Source: Rattus norvegicus (lineage: Eukaryota; Chordata; Mammalia; Rodentia; Muridae). Taken from it: a DNA stretch of 64,000 nucleotides. Below the pieces are notes generated by a model. The model made no database searches. It was not told where the DNA came from and saw only the letters and a program-made list of their open reading frames with translations. Below are positions 58,800 through 64,000 of the stretch, piece by piece. The stretch spans positions 137,279,053 through 137,343,052 of the forward strand of contig NC_086024.1 in NCBI RefSeq assembly GCF_036323735.1. The letters run 5' to 3'. Numbering within the stretch: the first letter of the stretch is position 1; every line of letters begins with the position of its first letter. The translations under genes were made by a program, and so were the position numbers.

Positions 58800-60815
58800 C
58801 CAGGACCAGCCTTCCCACAGAGGGACCAGCCTTCCCACAGAGGGACCAGCCTTCCCACAGAGGGACCAGCCTTCCCACAGAGGGACCAGCCTTCCCACAG
58901 AGGGACCAGCCTTCCCATAGAAGAAGGACCAGCCTTCCCACAGAGGGACCAGCCTTCCCACAGAGGGACCAGCCTTCCCATAGAAGAAGGACCAGCCTTC
59001 CCACAGAAGAAGGACCAGCCTTCCCACAGAAGAAGAACCAGCCTTCCCACAGAAGAAGGACCAGCCTTCCCACAGAAGAAGGACCAGCCTTCCCACAGAA
59101 GAAGGACCAGCCTTCCCACAGAAGAAGGACCAGCCTTCCCACAGAAGAAGGACCAGCCTTCCCACAGAGGGACCAGCCTTCCCATAGAAGAAGGACCAGC
59201 CTTCCCACAGAAGAAGGACCAGCCTTCCCACAGAAGAAGAACCAGCCTTCCCACAGAAGAAGGACCAGCCTTCCCACAGAGGGACCAGCCTTCCCATAGA
59301 AGAAGGACCAGCCTTCCCACAGAAGAAGGACCAGCCTTCCCACAGAAGAAGAACCAGCCTTCCCACAGAAGAAGGACCAGCCTTCCCACAGAGGGACCAG
59401 CCTTCCCACAGAGGGACCAGCCTTCCCACAGAGGGACCAGCCTTCCCACAGAGGGACCAGCCTTCCCATAGAAGAAGGACCAGCCTTCCCACAGAGGGAC
59501 CAGCCTTCCCACAGAGGGACCAGCCTTCCCATAGAAGAAGGACCAGCCTTCCCACAGAAGAAGGACCAGCCTTCCCACAGAAGAAGAACCAGCCTTCCCA
59601 CAGAAGAAGGACCAGCCTTCCCACAGAAGAAGGACCAGCCTTCCCACAGAAGAAGGACCAGCCTTCCCACAGAAGAAGGACCAGCCTTCCCACAGAAGAA
59701 GGACCAGCCTTCCCACAGAGGGACCAGCCTTCCCATAGAAGAAGGACCAGCCTTCCCACAGAAGAAGGACCAGCCTTCCCACAGAAGAAGAACCAGCCTT
59801 CCCACAGAAGAAGGACCAGCCTTCCCACAGAGGGACCAGCCTTCCCATAGAAGAAGGACCAGCCTTCCCACAGAAGAAGGACCAGCCTTCCCACAGAAGA
59901 AGAACCAGCCTTCCCACAGAAGAAGGACCAGCCTTCCCACAGAGGGACCAGCCTTCCCACAGAGGGACCAGCCTTCCCACAGAAGAAGGACCAGCCTTCC
60001 CACAGAAGAAGGACCAGCCTTCCCACAGAAGAAGGACCAGCCTTCCCACAGAAGAAGGACCAGCCTTCCCACAGAAGAAGGACCAGCCTTCCCACAGAGG
60101 GACCAGCCTTCCCACAGAGGGACCAGCCTTCCCACAGAGGGACCAGCCTTCCCACAGAGGGACCAGCCTTCCCACAGAAGAAGGACCAGCCTTCCCACAG
60201 AGGGACCAGCCTTCCCACAGAGGGACCAGCCTTCCCACAGAGGGACCAGCCTTCCCACAGAAGAAGGACCAGCCTTCCCACAGAGGGACCAGCCTTCCCA
60301 CAGAGGGACCAGCCTTCCCACAGAGGGACCAGCCTTCCCACAGAAGAAGGACCAGCCTTCCCACAGAAGAAGGACCAGCCTTCCCACAGAGGGACCAGCC
60401 TTCCCACAGAGGGACCAGCCTTCCCACAGAGGGACCAGCCTTCCCACAGAAGAAGGACCAACCTTCCCACAGAGGGACCAGCTTTCCCACAGAAGAAGGC
60501 CCAGCCTTCCCACAGAAGGACCAGCTTTCCCACAGAAGGACCAGCCTTCCCACAGAAGAAGGACCAACCTTCCCACAGAGGGACCAGATTTCCCACAGAG
60601 GGACCAGCCTTCCCACAGAAGAAGGATCAGCCTTCCCACAGAAGGACCAGCCTTCCCACAGAAGAAGGACCAACCTTCCCACAGAGGGACCAGATTTCCC
60701 ACAGAAGAAGGACCAACCTTCCCACAGAAGGACCAGCTTTCCCACAGAAGGCCCAGCCTTCCCACAGAAGGACCAGCTTTCCCACAGAAGGACCAGCCTT
60801 CCTACAGAGGGCCCA
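58800..60815. repeat. 2-kb minisatellite of 20- and 23-bp units
   Basis: Over 90 tandem units in two forms: 20 bp ('accagccttcccacagaggg') and 23 bp (same start, then 'cccacagaagaagg'). Variants 'catagaagaagg' (58916, 58979, 59183, 59295, 59467, 59530, 59734, 59846) and 'agaagaacc' (59036, 59240, 59352, 59587, 59791, 59903) each recur after exactly 551 bp. Past 60440 units diverge ('accaacc', 'agctttccc', 'agatttccc'). No stop codon occurs in any minus-strand frame, giving spurious open frames of 618-772 codons. Confidence 0.97.
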
Positions 60816-61572
60816 TCCCGGAGGCTGGCTGCGTGCATCCCAGGCCAGCAGCTCCCCTGGGACATCTCCAGCCATGGCATTACCTGCCTTACTTTTCTAA
60901 CTGCCTTCCAGAGGCGACCTGCCCCCAAAGCAGGCAACCCAAGCTGGGCACCCTCACATGTCCAGGTCTCCCTTCCCAACAGTGCTTTCTGGGAACACAT
61001 TTACCTTACTGAAAGCCCATTTTCCTGTGGGCCGAGCTTTGGGTGAGTGTTGGGTAGGTAACTGGTATTCTGCATCCACTTTGTGGCTGGGTTTGCCCAA
61101 CTTCTGGCTCAGTGGCCTCCCTGTCCTGAAGCTTGTATTAATGTACGGCCTGAGTTTTGGTAAGATGCTTCCCTTCTGGTCAAATCTGGATCAGGTTGCT
61201 TGGTTGGGGTCTGGGTCACTGCGTTCCATTCACATGGAATGGCGCCATACCCAGGCACGCAGAGATTTGGGGTCCTTGCGCAGGAGCAGGGAGCTTTCCT
61301 GAAAGCCACAGATTTGGGGGCAGGGAAGTTGTCCTTCCTTGAGCTCACTGCACACAGAAGAGCAGGAATCAGGGTACCAAGGCTGACAGCACCAGAACCA
61401 TTCCCCTGTCCCCAAGTCAGACAGAGCCAGGGTCTAGGGACAGCACTCTCACGGGTCACAGAGCACCAGCTTACCCTCGCACCTTCGAGACTGTTCTCAT
61501 CTGAGAGTGACTGCTCTGAGGACCGGTGGTAGTGCCTGCAGACCCTCTTGGTTGTCTCCGCACAGAGGATAA
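60816..61572. other. Single-copy sequence, no supported gene
   Basis: A 169-codon minus frame (61109-61618) includes the (ACGC)n tract. No domain recognised. Confidence 0.4.
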
Positions 61573-61573
61573 A

Positions 61574-61628
<55 letters not shown>

Positions 61629-61630
61629 GC
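61573..61630. repeat. (ACGC)n tetranucleotide
   Basis: About 14 uninterrupted ACGC units, one CpG per unit. Confidence 0.95.
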
Positions 61631-61663
61631 ATGAGGAACTTCATTGTTAGTCCCAATGTTTAA

Positions 61664-61877
61664 AAGCTTACTTTATGTGTATGGATGTCTTGCTTGCATA
61701 TATGTATCCACTGTAACGTGGGCATGCGCACTGCATGTGTGCTGAGTGCCAGAAGGCAGGAGGTGGCGCTGGGTCCCTGGGGCTGAAGTTACACTGGGTG
61801 AGCTGCCACCTGGGCGCTCCGAACTGAACGGGGGTCCTCTGAGAGAACAGCCAGTGTTCTGAATGCTGAGCTACCTT
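61664..61877 (-). mobile_element. B3 SINE, antisense, diverged
   Basis: 'ttatgtgtatggatgtcttg', 'ggcatgcgcactgcatgtgt', 'tgggtccctggggctgaagt', 'gaactgaacgggggtcctct', 'gaatgctgagctacc' are the reverse of the B3 plan. Confidence 0.65.
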
Positions 61878-62861
61878 GTGGTGGTTTGAATACCAATGGC
61901 CCTCGTAGGCTCATAGATTCAAATTCATAGGCTCATAGACTCAAATGCTCTGTTACCAGGGAACGGTACTATTTGAAGGGATTAGAAGTTGTGGCCTTTT
62001 TGGGGTAGGTGTGGCCTTGCGGGAGGAAGAGTATTCCTGGGGGTGGACTTCAGGGTTTCAGAGGCCCAAGCTAGACACAGGGACTGTCTCTCTGCTTGCT
62101 ACCTGAGGATCCAGACGTAAAACTCTCAGCCACTTCTCCAGCACTGCGGGCACACTGTTCTCTACACTGTGTAAAGGTTGTCCTTGAGTTTTTCAAATTT
62201 CTGCGTCCTCATATCTTGTCTCTTGCTGAGCACAGCATTGTAATGCTAATACCAAGAATCTCCTGTCTCAACTTTGTGAAACAATTTTTACTATTTGTTC
62301 TCTGCCCTGTCAATAAATGCTGATCACCCAATGGCTGGACAGAAGAGAGAAGAGGGTAACAACATCTGCCAGCCAGGGGAAGGAGGGAGAGAGAAGGGGG
62401 AGGAGGGGGAGGGAGATTCAGATCAGCCTTGAGGAGAGGATCTGTGAAGACACCACAAGAAATAAAAACATCTGAAACCCAAAGATCCAGATCAATTATA
62501 ATATGCAAGTATCATGGGATGGGGCTGGGAGGTAGCCAGATTAGCTTAGGGGTTATTATAAATCTTTTATCTGCCCAGTATTGAGGTGCAGCTTGAAACA
62601 AATCTCGATTTCTCTGTGTGGTTATTGGGGACTAGCAAAGGTAAGAAACCCAGTCTCCGGATTAATTCATTACTCACACTATATTAAAAATAATGCATTT
62701 TATACAGCGCCATGTCTGTGTGGGCGCTGCCACGCTCCTCATCGCGAGGATAATGGACTAAGCCTCTGAAAATGTAAGCAAGCCCCGGTTTAATGTGTGT
62801 CTTTATAAGCGTAGCTGTGGTCATGGCGTGTCTTCACGGCAGTAGAGCACTGGTTAAGACA
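61878..62861 (+). mobile_element. MaLR-like LTR split by an ERV LTR
   Basis: 5' part 61878-62144 ('tgtggtggtttgaataccaa' to 'cacttctccagcac'); 3' part 62705-62861 ('cagcgccatgtctgtgtggg' to 'ctggttaagaca'). The interruption falls at 'ccagca|ccatgtctg' of the family pattern. Confidence 0.65.
62145..62704 (+). mobile_element. ERV LTR nested in MaLR
   Basis: About 560 bp. An AATAAA is present ('cctgtcaataaatgctgatc', about 62311), with a GA-rich middle and 'cagattagcttaggggttat' downstream. It is flanked by 'cagcac' (62139-62144) and 'cagcgc' (62705-62710), a possible 6-bp target duplication. Confidence 0.5.
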
Positions 62862-63937
62862 CACCTCCTGGGCCCCTGCCGTTCTTGACAACGCCACTCT
62901 GACAGTTTGTATCTTCAAGTTTGGTTGAGTGTACTCATTTATAAAAGTCACCAAACACAGTGGCACAAGATTCTTAAGAGTCTTCATTATCCTTTTAATA
63001 TTCGTGAAACCCTGCAGTGAGCTCTCCTTCCTTGTTCCTAAGAGGGACAGTTCTCCCTCTTGGCTCCTTCCTGACGGCTGTGACTAGAGGTGCCGCTGTG
63101 TCCTCCACTGTGGGGTTATACACAGCATCTCAGTAGCTCCTGCCTGCCTTCCTGTTTTCTCTGTTGCTTTCTACTCCGTTAGTCTCTGACCTTTAGACCT
63201 TTACCACCTCTTTCCCGCCGTTAACTTCGGGTTCAGGCTCTTGTTTGTCTGGTTTGATTGGGTTTTGGAAGGTGGGACGGGCACTTGGTTTAACACCTTC
63301 TTCCTTTTACACAGTCTTGAGATCCCACTTTCTCTCGATGGGCAACTTTAGCACCAAGTCACAAAAGTCTGACCTGGTAGGTTCTCATTTTAAATATTAA
63401 AATGCTTAATAAAAGAGGCCTTTGGTTATTGTAAGTACGCGATCCACTTAAGTGGTTTCAGACTGTGTCGATTTCCTTTTGTTGCTGGGTTCCCGTTTAA
63501 ACCTATGGTATCAGAGGAAACTGTATAATTTGAATACTTTTCAATAAATGGGGATTTGACCTGCAAACTTGACCTGCCACTCATGACACAGTATGTTCTG
63601 ACAGATGTCCCCATTTGCCTGAGGTGAGCATGTGCCCTGCTCTGTGCATTGTGTCCTGGAAATCGCAACATAGTATCGTCAGTCAACAGGGTTTCCGTCT
63701 TCGATTGGTTCTGTCAGTTGGTGAGAGATGATTTCCCCCCACGGTTTTGCTTTGCATTTCAGATCTCTGTTACTGGTCTCATAAGCATTCACAGTTTTGT
63801 CTTCAGAAGCAACACTTCTGTCTTGGAATGACCTGCATCTCAACATTCCTTGTTGAGAACCTACTTTGAGGAGGAAACCAGTTTTGCTTTTAACATTCAC
63901 ATTAAACTTATAACATGTCTTTACCCCCCCAACCCCA
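62862..63937. other. Single-copy sequence, no supported gene
   Basis: AT-moderate sequence without recognisable repeat or exon. Frames are under 90 codons. Confidence 0.4.
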
Positions 63938-64000
63938 GCCCTTGAGACAGAGCCATACTGTAGACCAGGTTGGCCTTGAACTCAGAGATCTGCCTGCCTC
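63938..64000 (-). mobile_element. B1 SINE, antisense, cut by window end
   Basis: 'gagacagagccatactgtag', 'accaggttggccttgaactc' and 'agagatctgcctgcctc' are the reverse of the B1 3' half; the rest lies outside the window. Confidence 0.82.

Noticed and set aside
58800..60815. CRISPR-like repeat array
   Set aside because: Units are directly adjacent without unique spacers and the genome is mammalian.
58669..61000. Overlapping minus-strand frames of 772, 698 and 618 codons as a large repeat protein
   Set aside because: All three frames are open because the tandem unit has no stop in any minus frame and both unit lengths shift the frame equally. No flanking exon structure or promoter is visible.

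Overview
This is a rodent nuclear genome segment, almost certainly murid. The call rests on B2, B3 and B1 SINEs, rodent-type L1 remnants, many MaLR-like LTRs and a very high density of (CA)n/(GA)n arrays. The two clearest B2 copies (about 22.75 and 47.56 kb) carry a 'gggatctgatgcc' segment that I associate more with rat than mouse, so I lean to Rattus, but no ID element was seen and the species is not settled. All family names come from recognising sequence features, not from a database search.

I find no protein-coding gene, rRNA, tRNA, CRISPR array or prokaryotic feature that I can support. The long open frames all have mundane explanations: tandem repeats without stop codons, the antisense strand of a decayed L1, or chance. 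The window reads as an intergenic or intronic stretch.

Layout. 0-6 kb: a solo ERV LTR with two tandem RFX X-box motifs, a 24-bp minisatellite, L1 and B3 fragments. 6-15 kb: mostly single-copy sequence with several AT-rich, homeodomain-motif-bearing blocks (about 6.7-7.4, 9.5-9.8, 12.3-12.7 and 14.3-14.7 kb) that look like conserved non-coding elements, broken by three MaLR-like LTRs. 15-23 kb: single-copy sequence, strong G-quadruplex motifs, microsatellites, SINEs. 23-28.2 kb: one decayed sense-strand L1 of about 5 kb interrupted by a (GA)n tract, a B1 that is itself split, and a polyadenylated LTR-derived copy. 28-45 kb: single-copy sequence with more candidate conserved blocks, a 0.5-kb CA array, a 28-bp minisatellite at 39.6 kb and a facing (GA)n/(CT)n pair at 40.9-41.1 kb. 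45-58 kb: a CA-rich array with internal segmental duplication, a fresh B2, and a cluster of MaLR/B3 insertions. 58.8-60.8 kb: a 2-kb minisatellite of 20- and 23-bp units, the most striking object here. 61-64 kb: a (ACGC)n tract, B3, a MaLR split by an ERV LTR, and a B1 running off the end.

No genes act together here. The likely functional content is regulatory: the AT-rich blocks suggest a neighbouring developmental gene, which cannot be named from the sequence. The most interesting structures are the 58.8-kb minisatellite with a 551-bp higher-order repeat, the paired X-boxes in the first LTR, and the complementary GA/CT arrays.
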